From contig JAOANR010000005.1 of assembly GCA_030278955.1 (NCBI GenBank), forward strand, positions 8,088,394-8,152,393: 64,000 nt of DNA, read 5' to 3'. Both the position numbers and the translations under genes were made by a program. Under the pieces are notes generated by a model that saw only the letters and a program-made list of their open reading frames with translations, ran no database searches and had not been told where the DNA came from. Source of the DNA: Hygrophila difformis. Taxonomy: Eukaryota > Streptophyta > Magnoliopsida > Lamiales > Acanthaceae. Shown piece after piece: positions 43,831 to 54,749 of the stretch (the stretch's first letter is position 1; every line of letters starts with the position of its first letter).

Positions 43831-45521
43831 TGTAACACCCAAGATTTTTAACTACCAAGATCCGGAAATACAACGGTAACTCTATTTTGGAGGCAAATTA
43901 TTTCAACAAGTGCGAGTTAGATTTTAACGAGTTGGCTGTTAGGACTTCTTTTGGGGCTGATTTGGGCTATATTTTTAACATACTTTGGGCTGTCAAATCA
44001 GGCTGGATTAAGGGTTAATTAGCCCATTTTTAGAGCCCTAAAAATTAGGTTTGCAGCCAACTACATTAACCATGGATAAGGACTACAAAACCTATCCAAA
44101 ACACTTAATTTTGGAAGGTTTTTGTAGCTGTCACAAGCTGTAGCAGGCTGTGTGGAGAGGGCTGGCAGTAATTGGCTGAAATTAAGGGATTTCACATTAA
44201 CTCCCATTCCATAACCCCCTCCCAACCCACCTATAAATACCCTATCCCATTCACTCTTCTCCTCACACCAAAAAAAAAAAAAAAAAAAAAAAAACCATTC
44301 TTCTTTTCTCCTCTCTAGTTTTTCTCCAATATTCTTCTTTAGTGTTAGTAAGTTGAGTGTGCTCGAATGTTGGAGCAAGGAGTTCGAAGGTTGATAGTAG
44401 ATACTTGAAGGTTCTTAAGGCTTGTTCTTGTTGAGAGTAAGCTAGTCTTACCCGAACATTTTAAGTTTCATGCAAAGTTCTTGAATTATATGCATGAAAT
44501 GCTCTTAAGTGCTTTAATCTTATGTTTATGCATTAGTGTTAAAAGTTTTTGGGATTTTAATAATATGTTATGTCAAAATGCTTTTGAAACCTTTTATCAT
44601 GTGTTTTTGGGCTAGGCCCATGATGTCGAACGTAAATTAGACCGTTGGGTCATTTTGGGAAATTTATTTAAATGATTTGAGGGCATGAGTACCGCGGTGG
44701 TAGCTGAGTTGTGGGTGACCGAACTCCCCTCTGGCTAAGTGGTAGGACGGTTTCCTCCCTTAGACCCACATGTTTTGAGCCTATGTTTCGCTAGACGTAA
44801 GTCGCGGTTCGCGATCTAGTTTACCCGGGTATTAAATTCATAGCTGTATCATCATGTGCATGTTGGGTCGCGGCTAGTTACTGCAGCCAAGGAAATATTA
44901 TAAATATATGTTGTGTATTTTAAATGGATACTTGTGTCCTCGGAACGAGACTAGTTTGCTCAGCATTGTTGCTGATTATTTGTTGTCCTTTTCCTTTTTC
45001 AGGCTAAATTTCATTCGAGAAGTCATGCACGCACGTGGGCTTGGGAAGGTTTACATAAATAAGATTCCTAAATTATTGCATCAAATTACTTTTAGAACAA
45101 ATGTTTTGGCTATGGGCCCAATGAAATTTCTTATATTATAAATAAAGTTTATTAATATAGTATTGTCTTCTTCCTAAAGCACTAGAAATTTTATTATGCC
45201 TTAGTACTAATTGTGTTTAAACCGAGGAATACAAATTAGACTTGTGTACTATCGAGTTGCTAGGGGGCTTCTGTCTAAGGAGGCTTGGTGATAACAAGGC
45301 CCGTCAGCCGGTGGCCCACCTCCCTTTCCTGGGAACCCCCCGACACAACTTTATAGAACTCAAGTACTTAACAGTGATTCCAAAGTTAAGACACTTAAGT
45401 TAATCAAAATTCCTTCTATTAGCTTTAGCATTCCTTGGTCAAGTTAGCCGTAGCGAGCTTGACTAAGAGATGTGGCGGTAACACTCCCACCAAACCATAT
45501 TTTAAAAACGGGGGTGTTACA
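43831..45521 (+). repeat. Element D 5' LTR
   Basis: 1,691 bp from TGTAACACCCAAGATTTTTA to CGGGGGTGTTACA. TATAAATACC near 44231-44240 is a good TATA box. A 26-base A-tract follows near 44270. The 3' LTR begins at 50711 with the same sequence. Confidence 0.9.
44231..44240 (+). promoter_or_regulatory. TATA box in element D LTR
   Basis: TATAAATACC, conserved in the 3' LTR near 51111-51120 (CTATAAATACC) and, inverted, in element B (GGTATTTATA near 28327). Expected core promoter of the retrotransposon transcript. Confidence 0.6.
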
Positions 45522-45524
45522 GAG

Positions 45525-45538
45525 TGGTATCAGAGCGG
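45525..45538 (+). other. Element D primer-binding site
   Basis: TGGTATCAGAGCGG begins three bases after the LTR end and is complementary to initiator-Met tRNA. Confidence 0.88.
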
Positions 45539-45696
45539 ATAACGATATTTTCTTTTAAAACCCTTTGATACAAAAAGATATGCATCAATTTTGAACATTT
45601 TTGCAAAGTATATTTTGGGGGGACACATGCACTGCATATAGAAATCTAAGGGTCATATTCGTTATGTATCTCTTATTAACTAGATAAACTTGATAG

Positions 45697-46032
45697 ATGG
45701 CGGATTTGATGAAAGTTCTCGAGACGGTGCCTATCCTAGCTGAGGAGCTTGTTAAAGCTCAAAAAAGGGTTAAAGAACTTGAAGCAGCACTAGAAACTAC
45801 TCAAGGCGATGTGGATTGGTATAAGTTTCGATCTGAAACTTATGAAAAGTGGGAAAGGACACGCACCGAGGAGCGCGACGCTCTTAAAACTGAGGTTGTC
45901 GGCCTCAGGGTTAAGATCGTCGACATGAAGATACGCAGTCGTAAGAGGGCTCGTAGAAATTCACCTGTTCGGGCCGAGACTGTTAGCTCTGACTCCGTTA
46001 GCGCGAGTCTAGGCTCATCTAGCAGAGCCTGA
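45697..46032 (+). CDS. Extra 5' ORF of Tekay element D (111 aa, coiled coil plus basic tail)
   Basis: An intact ORF 160 bp after the primer site and 210 bp before gag, in a different frame from gag. Residues about 8-75 have charged, leucine-rich periodicity (ILAEELVKAQKRVKELEAAL) typical of a coiled coil. A basic cluster (KIRSRKRARRNSP) could be a nuclear signal or nucleic-acid contact, and the end is Ser-rich (SSDSVSASLGSSS). The same ORF is in elements A and B at the same place. It is conserved although gag and pol around it are broken. I know of no such ORF as a standard part of Tekay/Del; other plant Ty3/Gypsy groups such as Ogre do carry an ORF before gag. Function unknown. Confidence 0.7.
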   Translation: MADLMKVLETVPILAEELVKAQKRVKELEAALETTQGDVDWYKFRSETYEKWERTRTEERDALKTEVVGLRVKIVDMKIRSRKRARRNSPVRAETVSSDSVSASLGSSSRA

Positions 46033-46241
46033 TTTTGTCATTAGTTATTTGCTTTCCCATGTTGCTTTATATTACCTTTGAATCTTAGTTACTCCATTTT
46101 CGTAAAATCGCGGAGGCACCACCCAATAAAACTTATGAGTTATGATTGACTTTTCCTTGGTATGGATGTGACTGCTTTAAATTTCCTTGCACTGCCTAAC
46201 CTATTTGACACTTATGTTTGGGGTGATTGTGATTGATTAGA

Positions 46242-47399
46242 ATGGTAAGGAACCTTAGAAAAGGTAGGAATGGTGCCAACCCGATGCCTAACATTGGGGC
46301 TGAAGGGGGCCAAGGACCATTGGAGCAAATGGTTAGGATTTTGGGTACTGCTCTACAAAGACAAATGGAGCGGGATGAGGAACGTGCTACGACAGCACCA
46401 CCTCAAGTGGATTACTAGGAATTAATCAACCGATACAAGCCTCCAACTTATGGTGGCCAAGAGGACCCTGCGCAGTTGGAGAATTGGATAGAGATGTTAG
46501 ATAAGTTACTTGATGCGGTTAAGTGCCCTGCTAAAAACAAAGTGGAAGTAGCAGTCTTCTACCTTCTTGGGGTTGCTACAACCTGGTGGAAATCCTTGGA
46601 AAACCCACCGAACACCTGGGAAGGAATGCAAGCACAGCTGAGGGAAATGTTCTACCCACTTAGCGTTAAGAATGCTAAGTATGTGAAGTTTGTGACACTA
46701 CAACAAGGCGACATGACAGTCCATGCTTACTTTGAAAAGTTCAACGAGTTGCTGAGGTTCGCACCGGACTTAGTGCCAAATGAAAGAACTAAAGCTCAAA
46801 AATTTGAGCTAAGGCTTAACCAATACTTGAAGGAGTCATTTGGAGGCAAGCAATTTGTGAGCTTGCAGAAGGTTTATGATCGAGCTACTGCGATGGAAAG
46901 GGTTAAACAACCTACTAAGAGGGTTGCTGCTGAGTCCAGTCATGCTCAAGTTCAACCTTCGCGCCCAGAAAAGAAGGGGAGGTATGATGAAGGCACGGAT
47001 GGAACCCGGAATCGTGGGAGAGACCAAGAGCGCAGTAGATGGAACCCTAGGAGAGAGTTTCGAGGAAATCCTCCAACACCTTGCCCCCGCTGTCACAGGA
47101 AACATTGGACCAAACGGTGCCCAGAGAAGGATGAGTGCTTCAGATGTGGCCGTAAGGGACACAGCTAGAGAATGCAACACTCGAATGGAAAGGATTCAAA
47201 TACGTGATGACATAGCAAGACTTCCGCAAGGCAGGGATGACCGTCGGGATAGAGACAACCGGCGGGATCCTCGTGATGAGGATAGACGATGAGGCAATGG
47301 GAATGACAATTGCGGATATCGTCCTCACGGACCGCCAAACCCGAACCATAACAGGAATGAACCCAGGGATAGACAAGGAGGGCCGAACCAAGGAGGGAG
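46242..47399 (+). pseudogene. gag: Element D gag pseudogene
   Basis: Starts MVRNLRKGRNGANPMPN. A TAG at 46416-46418 replaces the Leu codon in VDYLELIN. The frame then continues ENWIEMLDKLLDAVKCPAKN, TTWWKSLENPPNTWEGM and FEKFNELLRFAPDL. A CCHC knuckle follows (CFRCGRKGHS), in which a second TAG at 47166-47168 interrupts before the last Cys. The gag fold is otherwise well preserved, so the lesions are few and recent. Confidence 0.88.
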
Positions 47400-47400
47400 A

Positions 47401-50400
47401 TTGAATGTGGTGAATAGGGCTGATCTGCTTGAGAATTCGGACGTCATGACAGGTACCTTTACGATTAAGAATGCACCTGTTCATGTATTGTTTGATTGTG
47501 GCGCAACATGTTCGTTTATAGCAAATCGTAGAGCCTTAGCCTTAGGGTTGGGGGAATCTAAGGATTTGCACTTGCGAATTTCTCTGCCTAACGGAGAAGT
47601 GATAGGATGTCATAAACAGTATGAGGGTGTACCCAAGGATATCATACTATGCCGAGCCTCGTATAGCAAACGTAAAGGTGGTAAAAGCCATGCAACTAAG
47701 TGCCTTGATCAAGAAAGGGTACCCAATGTACATGTGCTATGTGTACAACCTACGAGCAGAGGAGGACCCGTTGGGGCAAATTCCAGTAGTGCGAGAATAT
47801 CCAGACGTCTTTACGGAAGAAATATCAGGGATGCCACCGGAAATGGACATCGAGTTCACAATCGACTTAGCACCAGAGACCGAACTAATCTCTAAAGCAC
47901 CTTATCGAATGGCCTCAGCCGAGATGAAGGAGCTAAAGGAACAACTCGAGGATTTATTGGACAAAGGGTACATCCGACCAAGTACCTAACCGCGGGGCGC
48001 GCCGGTGTTATTTGTGCGAAAGAAAGATGGGACTATGAAACTTTGCATCGACTACAGAGGTCTGAACCAAGTCACAATCAAGAACAAGTACCCATTGCCC
48101 AGAGTGGACGACTTGTTCGATCAACTGAGAGGAGCCAAAGTATTCTCAAAAATTGATCTAAGGTTTGGATATCACCAACTTAGGATCGCGGAGAAGGACA
48201 TTCCTAAGATCGCATTCCGAACGAGATATGGACACTATGAGTTTACGGTGCTAGCCTTCGGACTGACGAACGCACCAACAGTGTTCATGAACCTAATGAA
48301 TAGCGTGTTCAGGGAGTTGTTAGATCAATGTGTGGTGGTCTTCATAGACGACATATTGATATACTCCAAAAACGAGGAAGAACACACCCAACACCTACAC
48401 TTGGTCTTGGGCTTACTAAGGAGCAACCAGCTATATGCGAAGCTATCTAAATGTGAGTTCTGGCTAGACAAAGTGGCGTTCTTAGAGCACATGGTCTCGA
48501 AGGAGGGTGTGTCGGTGGACCCAGCTAAAGTCTCGGCCGTCGCCGACTGGCCGATACCCAAGAGCCAAACGGATGTGAGAAGCTTCCTTGGACTAGCTGG
48601 CTACTATAGAAGGTTCGTGAAGGATTTCTCTAAAATTGCCCGACCACTTACTCAGTTATTGAAGAAAGGTGTGAACATAAACTGGACAAAGGAATGTCAA
48701 CAAGCCTTTGAGCAACTAAAGGAAAAACTCACTACGACCCCAGTACTAACTTTGCCTATAGAAGAAGAAGACTTTGAGATCTTCAGTGACGCATCAAAGA
48801 AAGGGTTAGGATGTGTTCTAATGCAACAAAAGAAGGTTGTGGCATATGCATCTCGACAACTAAGACCACATGAGGAGAACTACCCGACTCATGATCTCGA
48901 GTTAGCAGCGGTGGTGTTCGCGCTAAAGATTTGGCGACATTACCTATATGGGAGGCGTTGCAAGATATACACTGACCATAAGAGCCTTAAGTATATATTC
49001 ACCCAAAAGGAGTTGAATATGAGACAACGGAGATGGCTAGAGCTGATCAAAGACTACGACTTGGACATAGCATACCACGAAGGTAAAGCAAATGTGGTAG
49101 CCGATGCCCTTAGCCGAAAAGCTCAATTGCCCAACACAAGAATACTTCCACTAGAGCTGTACATGGAAGTAGCTCGCATGGGGATAGAGTTGGTTCAGCA
49201 AGGCACAGTGAACACCACGATCAACGTGATGACAATAAGACCCTCAATTTTTTACGAAATACGTGAAGGACAAGACGGAGATGTGAAGTTAGAGCAAATC
49301 CGTGAAAAGATGGCTCAATGACAAGCTAGTGACTTCAAGATCCACGAAGATGGAAGTATAAGGTACAAGGGTAGATGGTGTGTACCACTTAAGTGTGCCG
49401 ACTTAAAGAGAAGAATCATGGAGGAAGGACACGAGACTCCATATTTGGTCCATCCCGGAGGAGATAAATTATACAAGGACTTAAGGAAGATATTCTGGTG
49501 GCCTCGAATGAAGCGGGAAGTAGCGAAGTTCATGGAAAAATGTCCCACCTGCCAAAGGATTAAGGCCGAAAGAAAGAAACCATTGGGAATGGTCAAGCCA
49601 TTGGAGATCCCGACATGGAAATGGGACAGCATCTCCATGGATTTCGTATCTGGCCTACCCAAGACCTTACGCGGGATGAACAAAATCTGGGTCATCGTGG
49701 ATAGGCTAACTAAGGCAACAATATTCATTTCAATGAAGGAAACATGGAGCATGGAACAACTGGCCAAGGCTTATGTAGAAAATGTGGTTAGACGGCAAGG
49801 AGTCCCACAAGGTATCGTATCAGACAGAGATAGGCGGTTCATATCAAACTTCTGGACCAAGCTGCAAGAAGCCTTGGGCACAAAGTTGAAGATGAGCACA
49901 GCATTCCACCCAATGACTGATGGTCAAACCGAGAGAACCATCCAAACACTGGAGGATATGTTACGAGCTTGCGTGCTAGAATTCAAAGGAAACTGGGAAG
50001 ATCACTTAGCACTAATCGAGTTCTCGTACAACAACAGTCATCATGCAAGCATAGGAATGGCCCCATTTGAGGCACTATATGGACGGAAGTGTCGAAGTCC
50101 ATTATGTTGGGTCGAATCTGGACCAACTATAGCGATTGGACCTGAGATGATAAGGCGGTAGAAGTAATCCAACAGAAAATGAAAGCCGCCCAGGATCGAC
50201 AAAAGACATATGCCGATCAAGGACGGAGACAAGGCGAGTTCAACATCGGGGACCAAGTAATGTTGAAAGTATCTCCTATGAAAGGAGTAATGAGGTTCGG
50301 GAAGCGAGGGAAGCTAAGCCCGAGATACATAGGCCCTTACAAGATAACAACAAGGCTTGGGGAATTGGACTATAGATTGGATCTACCCAAGGAGTTGGCT

Positions 50401-50679
50401 AGAGTCCACAATGTGTTCCATATATCCCAGCTGAAGCAGTATCACCATGACTCAGCTAGAGAGCTACAGCCTGAAGTCGTTAAACTGAATGAGGATCTAA
50501 CTTATGAGGAACATCCCGTAAGGATTTTGGCTGTTAAAGAGAGCTCCACGAGGAATAAGACTGTCACAATGGTTAAGGTTCAGTGGTCCAACCACAGCGA
50601 AGCAGATGCAACTTTGGAGTTGGAATCTGAAGTTATGAGCAAGTACATCGAGCTCTTTCAGCAAGAATGGCAATTATGA
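47401..50679 (+). pseudogene. pol: Element D pol pseudogene
   Basis: Order is protease, RT, RNase H, integrase, chromodomain-like tail. The protease motif reads FDCGATCSF, with Cys where element B has the usual Ser (FDSGASCSF). About 55 codons are deleted after YEGVP (near 47633). RT has [12 protein letters not shown] and [10 protein letters not shown] (about 48341); RNase H has [10 protein letters not shown]. Integrase has the H-H-C-C finger and D,D,E ([26 protein letters not shown]). The tail has VHNVFHISQLKQYHH and RNKTVTMVKVQWSNHS. Stops at 47987-47989 (after YIRPST) and 49319-49321, plus a frameshift near 50155, inactivate it. Confidence 0.88.
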
Positions 50680-50694
50680 GGACATAACTGTGAA

Positions 50695-50710
50695 ACTAAG
50701 GAGGGGAGAA
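50695..50710 (+). other. Element D polypurine tract
   Basis: AAGGAGGGGAGAA ends directly before the 3' LTR at 50711. Expected plus-strand primer. Confidence 0.8.
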
Positions 50711-52177
50711 TGTAACACCCAAGATTTTTAACTACCAAGATCCGGAAATACAACGGTAACTCTATTTTGGAGGCAAATTATTTCAACAAGTGTGAGTTAG
50801 TTTTAACGAGTTGGCTGTTAGGACTTCTTTTGGGGCTGATTTGGGCTATATTTTTAACATACTTTGGGCTGTCAAATCAGGCTGGATTAAGGGTTAATTA
50901 GCCTATTTTTAGAGCCCTAAAAATTAGGGTTGCAGCCACCTACATTAACCATGGATAAGGACTACAAAACCTATCCAAAACACTTAATTTTGGAAGGTTT
51001 TTGTAGCTGTCACAAGCTGTAGCAGGCTGTGTGGAGAGGGCTGGTAGTAATTGGCTGAAATCAAGGGATTTCACATTAACTCCCATTCCATAACCCCCTC
51101 CCAACCCACCTATAAATACCCTATTCCATTCACTCTTCTCCTCACACAAAAAAAAAATACCATTCTTCTTTTCTCCTCTCTAGTTTTTCTCCCATATTCT
51201 TCTTTAGTGTTAGTAAGTTGAGTGTGCTCGAAGGTTGGAGCAAGGAGTTCGAAGGTTGATAGTAGATACTTGAAGGCTCTTAAGGCTTGTTCTTGTTGAG
51301 AGTAAGCTAGTCTTACCCGAACATTTTAAGTTTCATGCAAAGTTCTTAAATTATATGCATGAAATGCTCTTAAGTGCTTTAATCTTATGTTTATGCATTA
51401 GTGTTAAAAGTTTTTGGGATTTTAATAATATGTTATGTCAAAATGCTTTTGAAACCTTTTATCATGTGTTTTTGGGCTAGGCCCATGATGTCGAACGTAA
51501 ATTGGACCGTTGGGTCATTTTGTGAAAATTATTTAAATGATTTGAGGGCATGAGTATCGCGGTGGTACCTGAGTTGTGGGTGACCGAACTCCCCTCTGGC
51601 TAAGTGATAGGACGGTTTCCTCCCTTAGACCCACATGTTTTGAGCCTATGTTTCGCTAGACGTAAGTCGCGGTTTGCGGTCTAGTTTACTCGGGTATTAC
51701 ATTCATAGTTGTATCATCATGTGCATGTTGGGCCGCGGCTAGTTACTGCAGCCAAGGAAATATTATGAATATAAGTTGTGTATTTTAAATGGATACTTGT
51801 GTCCTCGGAACGAGGCTAGTTTGCTCAGCATTGTTGCTGATTATTTGTTGTCCTTTTCCTTTTTCAGGGTAAATTTAATTCGAGAAGTCATTCACGCACG
51901 TGGGCTTGGGAAGGTTTTCATAAATAAGATTCATTTAAATTATTGCATCGAATTACTTTTAGAACAAATGTTTTGGCCATAGGCCCAATGAAATTTCTTA
52001 TGTTATAAATAAAGTTTATTAATATAGTATTGTCTTCTTCCTAAGGCACTAGAAATTTTATTATGCCTTAGTACTAATTGTGTTTAAACCGAGGAATACA
52101 AATTAGACTTGTGTACTATCGAGTTGCTAGGGGGCTTCTGTCTAAGGAGGCTTGGTAATAACAAGGCCCGTCAGCCG
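50711..52177 (+). repeat. Element D 3' LTR, truncated
   Basis: Matches the 5' LTR from TGTAACACCC to CCCGTCAGCCGG, then stops about 215-220 bp short of the LTR end. At 52178 the sequence switches to the opposite strand of an LTR of the same family, giving a head-on junction. Confidence 0.85.
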
Positions 52178-53308
52178 GCACATGATTATTCAACTATGAA
52201 TTTAATACCCGGTTAAACTAGACTGTGAACCGCATCTTACGTCTAGCAACATAGGCTCAAAACATGTGGGACTAGGGAGGAAACCGTCCTACCACTTAGT
52301 CAAAGCGGAGTTCGGTTATCCACAACTCAGGTACCACCGCAATACTCATGCGCTCAAATCATTTAATTAAATCCCACAAAATGACGCAACGGCCAATTTA
52401 AGTTCAATATCATGAGCCTAGCACAAAAACACATGATTAAAGGATTTAAAAGCATTTTGACATAACGTATCATTAAAATCCCAAAATCTTTTAACAACAC
52501 ATAAATATATGATCAAGGCAAATAAAAGCATTTCATGCATAGAATTCAAGAACTTGCATGAAAAATATGCGGCATGTTTGGGAATTCGTTGTTAACTGTT
52601 AACTGATTATGTGAGTAATAATTAATTAAAATTAGTTGTTTGACAATTTCGAGACTAACTTTTTGCCTAGAATAAGCTAAAATCCAAAATGCTGCTATTT
52701 GCAGCGGTTTCAAAAATAGCTGATTGAATACTATTTTAAGTTGTTTTGTCTTTTTAAATAAGCTAATTTGTTTCATATTGCCTTGAATAAGCCAATTCCA
52801 TTTAGTTGTTTAGCCAAACAGGGCCATGATATTCGGGTAAGCCTAGCTTACTCTCAATAAGAACAATCTTTCTTCAAGGATCTACTATCGACCTCCTTGG
52901 TCCAACCTCCGAGCACACTCAACTTACTAGCACTAAAGGGAATTCTAGGACAAAAACTAGTGAGGAGAAAATAAGAATGATTTTTGGTGTGAGGAAAAGA
53001 GTGAATGGAAAAGGGTATTTATAGGTGGATCGGGTGGTGGATTATGGAATGAGAGTTAATTAAAAAATCCCTTGATTGTTGCCAGCCTTAGTGTAGGAGG
53101 CATAAACTCTATCCTCAAAAACTCCAAAAGTGGATTGATTATCCCTTATTTTAGCCTTAACTAGCGGCCCAAAACATGTTAAAAACATAGCCCAAATCAG
53201 TCCCAAAATAAGCCTGTAACAACATGATGTTAAAGTCTAATCCTCACTTGTTAAATTATTTCAACATGTTGAAATAATTTGTCTCCAAAATATAGTTACC
53301 GTTATACG
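52178..53308 (-). repeat. Element A 5' LTR remnant (inverted against element D LTR)
   Basis: Plus-strand order CACATGATTATTCAACTATG, TTAATACCCGGTTAAACTAG, GGAAACCGTCCTACCACTTA and TAGTTACCGTTATACG is the complement of an LTR of this family. It is more diverged than the LTRs of D, fitting the older element A. It lacks both LTR ends and contains a MITE (52570-52825). It stops within the last 60 bp of the LTR. Confidence 0.75.
52570..52825. mobile_element. MITE (256 bp) inside element A LTR
   Basis: Ends CGGCATGTTTGG and, inverted, GGCCCTGTTTGG, with a probable 3-bp TSD ATG (52567-52569, 52826-52828). Internal words AACTGATTATGTGAGTAAT and TTTTAAGTTGTTTTGTCTTT are shared with the element at 18136-18677. 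No coding capacity. Superfamily uncertain; the short TSD suggests PIF/Harbinger. Confidence 0.65.
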
Positions 53309-54041
53309 ATCCCGTTATGTAGGATCGTTTTTCCATTTGCAAGATCGGGATCGTAGGATCGTATTCAGATCCTAAGATCCTACGAAATTAGGACAAAAAA
53401 ATATTCATATTGTATATTAGCAAATTACAATAACCAATATCAATAAATAATAATTTGTCTAGCAAAAAAAGATAACAATTGAGCATTTAAGACATCATGC
53501 TTGAGCTAGGTTGGATTTGTTATTAGAATTTTTCCCATTTTCGTCACTCTCAACCACTGTCTCATTGGATTAATCATCATCCATCTGGGCTGGAATCCAT
53601 CTGGGCTGGAGGTTTAGGACTAAAATCTCCATCAGCAGGGTGATGGAAGGGGATGCTACGACAAGGATGGCAGTAGAAAGAGGAAGGGGATGCGAGGACG
53701 ACGATAGGAAGAGAAGGGGGATCGACGGTGACGTCAACAACAAGAAGATGAATTGTAAGAGGAAGATGAAGGGGATGCGAGTAAGATGGAGATGCAAACA
53801 AAAATCCCTAGATCTATATTTTGGAAAACAATGGATGACTGAAAAATGAAAAAATGAGATGAAAAATAAGAGGGAGTGGGATCGGATCGTTCAAAGATCT
53901 TAAGATCTTGTATAGATCCTATAGATCTTATCCAGATCCCACCCTAATTTAGATCCCATACAGATCTTGATCGTTTTGGCTTTTTGGGATCGTAGGATCG
54001 TAAGATCCTAAGATTTAAATCTAGATCTTAATAACCTTGCA
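53309..54041. repeat. GATC-rich element with inverted ends
   Basis: Dense AGATC/GATCC/GGATCGTAGGATCG words occupy both ends (53305-53400 and 53880-54025) in roughly inverted order, around a middle that lacks them (53400-53880). The middle has a small charged ORF (53640-53849) that I do not consider real. It interrupts or replaces the end of the element A LTR. It is probably a non-autonomous transposon of unknown family; no TSD could be fixed. Confidence 0.5.
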
Positions 54042-54043
54042 TA

Positions 54044-54303
54044 CTACATCCGTTCTCAAATAAGTGATCCATTTGTATTGTAGTCACTATTCATTGAGTA
54101 ACTTTAATTAATTTTTTTAACATAGTTATATAAGAAAAAACATAGTCAAGTGAGATCTTGTTAGATTCGTCTAATCACGTAGTTTTAGAATATCAAATTT
54201 TTATAATTTTTATTTATGTACAATTTGAGTTATTAACCTTTAAAAATGTGTCTTGGGCGACGTAAAATGCAGGAATGGTGCATTTAAAAGAGAACAGAGG
54301 AAG
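54044..54303. mobile_element. Stowaway-like MITE (260 bp)
   Basis: Ends CTACATCCGTTCTCAAATAA and, inverted, CTTCCTCTGTTCTCTTTTAA, flanked by TA (54042-54043, 54304-54305). Internal words such as AGATCTTGTTAGATTCGTCT are shared with the split Stowaway at 10086-14051 (AGATCTTGTTGGATTCGTCT). Confidence 0.75.
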
Positions 54304-54305
54304 TA

Positions 54306-54749
54306 TTTGATTAATGGTGGTAAATAATATATGAAGATTGATGGTACTCTTAAATAATTTTAGGTGGTAATCATAATGCATAGATTTTCTTGTTTATAGT
54401 TTCTCAATATAAACATTTTAAATTTATGATTTGGTATGTATTATGATTGGTATAAGATTAATCTTTTATATGCTTGCGAATTATTTTTGGACATTTGTTT
54501 CTCATGTCATTTTGAAAAAATGACCATACATTTTATTAGTATTATTATTTTCGAAAACATACTAAAATAAATCATCTATCATTTTAAATTAATTGAGTTA
54601 CTGTTTGTATTAGATAAGGAAAAAAAAAAAAACGCCGTACGCCAAGCGCGGGAGAAAAGTCTGTTGTTAAGAATTTTGGATATTGGATTCATCATTTTAG
54701 AAATTCAGAACAGTAAACTTGCATATAGTACCTGTTCTGGAGCATCTCT
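54306..54749. other. AT-rich stretch, nothing assigned
   Basis: No gene or transposon end was recognised, apart from a short A-tract near 54620. The far side of the transposon block presumably lies here, but I could not identify its junction with the H+-ATPase sequence. Confidence 0.4.

Larger units (their letters stand above)
43831..52177 (+). mobile_element. Tekay/Del-type LTR retrotransposon D
   Basis: Plus-strand element of about 8.3 kb inserted in the leader of element A. It has a complete 5' LTR, an initiator-Met primer site, an intact extra ORF, gag, pol, a purine tract and a 3' LTR cut short at 52177. The two LTRs are very similar apart from small differences and an A-tract length change, so it is the youngest Tekay in the nest. 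It is nevertheless non-autonomous because of at least five coding lesions. The chromodomain-like C-terminus and primer site support the Tekay/Del assignment. Confidence 0.88.
24881..53308 (-). mobile_element. Tekay/Del-type LTR retrotransposon A, outer element of a nest (composite span)
   Basis: Minus-strand pieces in the right order reconstruct one old element. They are a 5' LTR remnant (52178-53308), a small ORF (43361-43699), gag and protease (43131-41764), protease-RT (38284-37655), RT-RNase H-integrase (27085-25186) and a 3' LTR remnant (24881-25185). Between the pieces sit Tekay D (43831-52177), hAT2 (38285-41755), hAT1 (35654-37654) and Tekay B (27086-35653). It separates two parts of an H+-ATPase pseudogene, so it probably inserted there. 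TATAT (24876-24880) may be one TSD copy; the other end is destroyed. Joining these pieces is inference from order, strand and breakpoints. Confidence 0.65.

Noticed and set aside
53640..53849. Charged 69-codon frame in the GATC-rich element
   Set aside because: Composition-driven, no domain, overlapping frames on the other strand.
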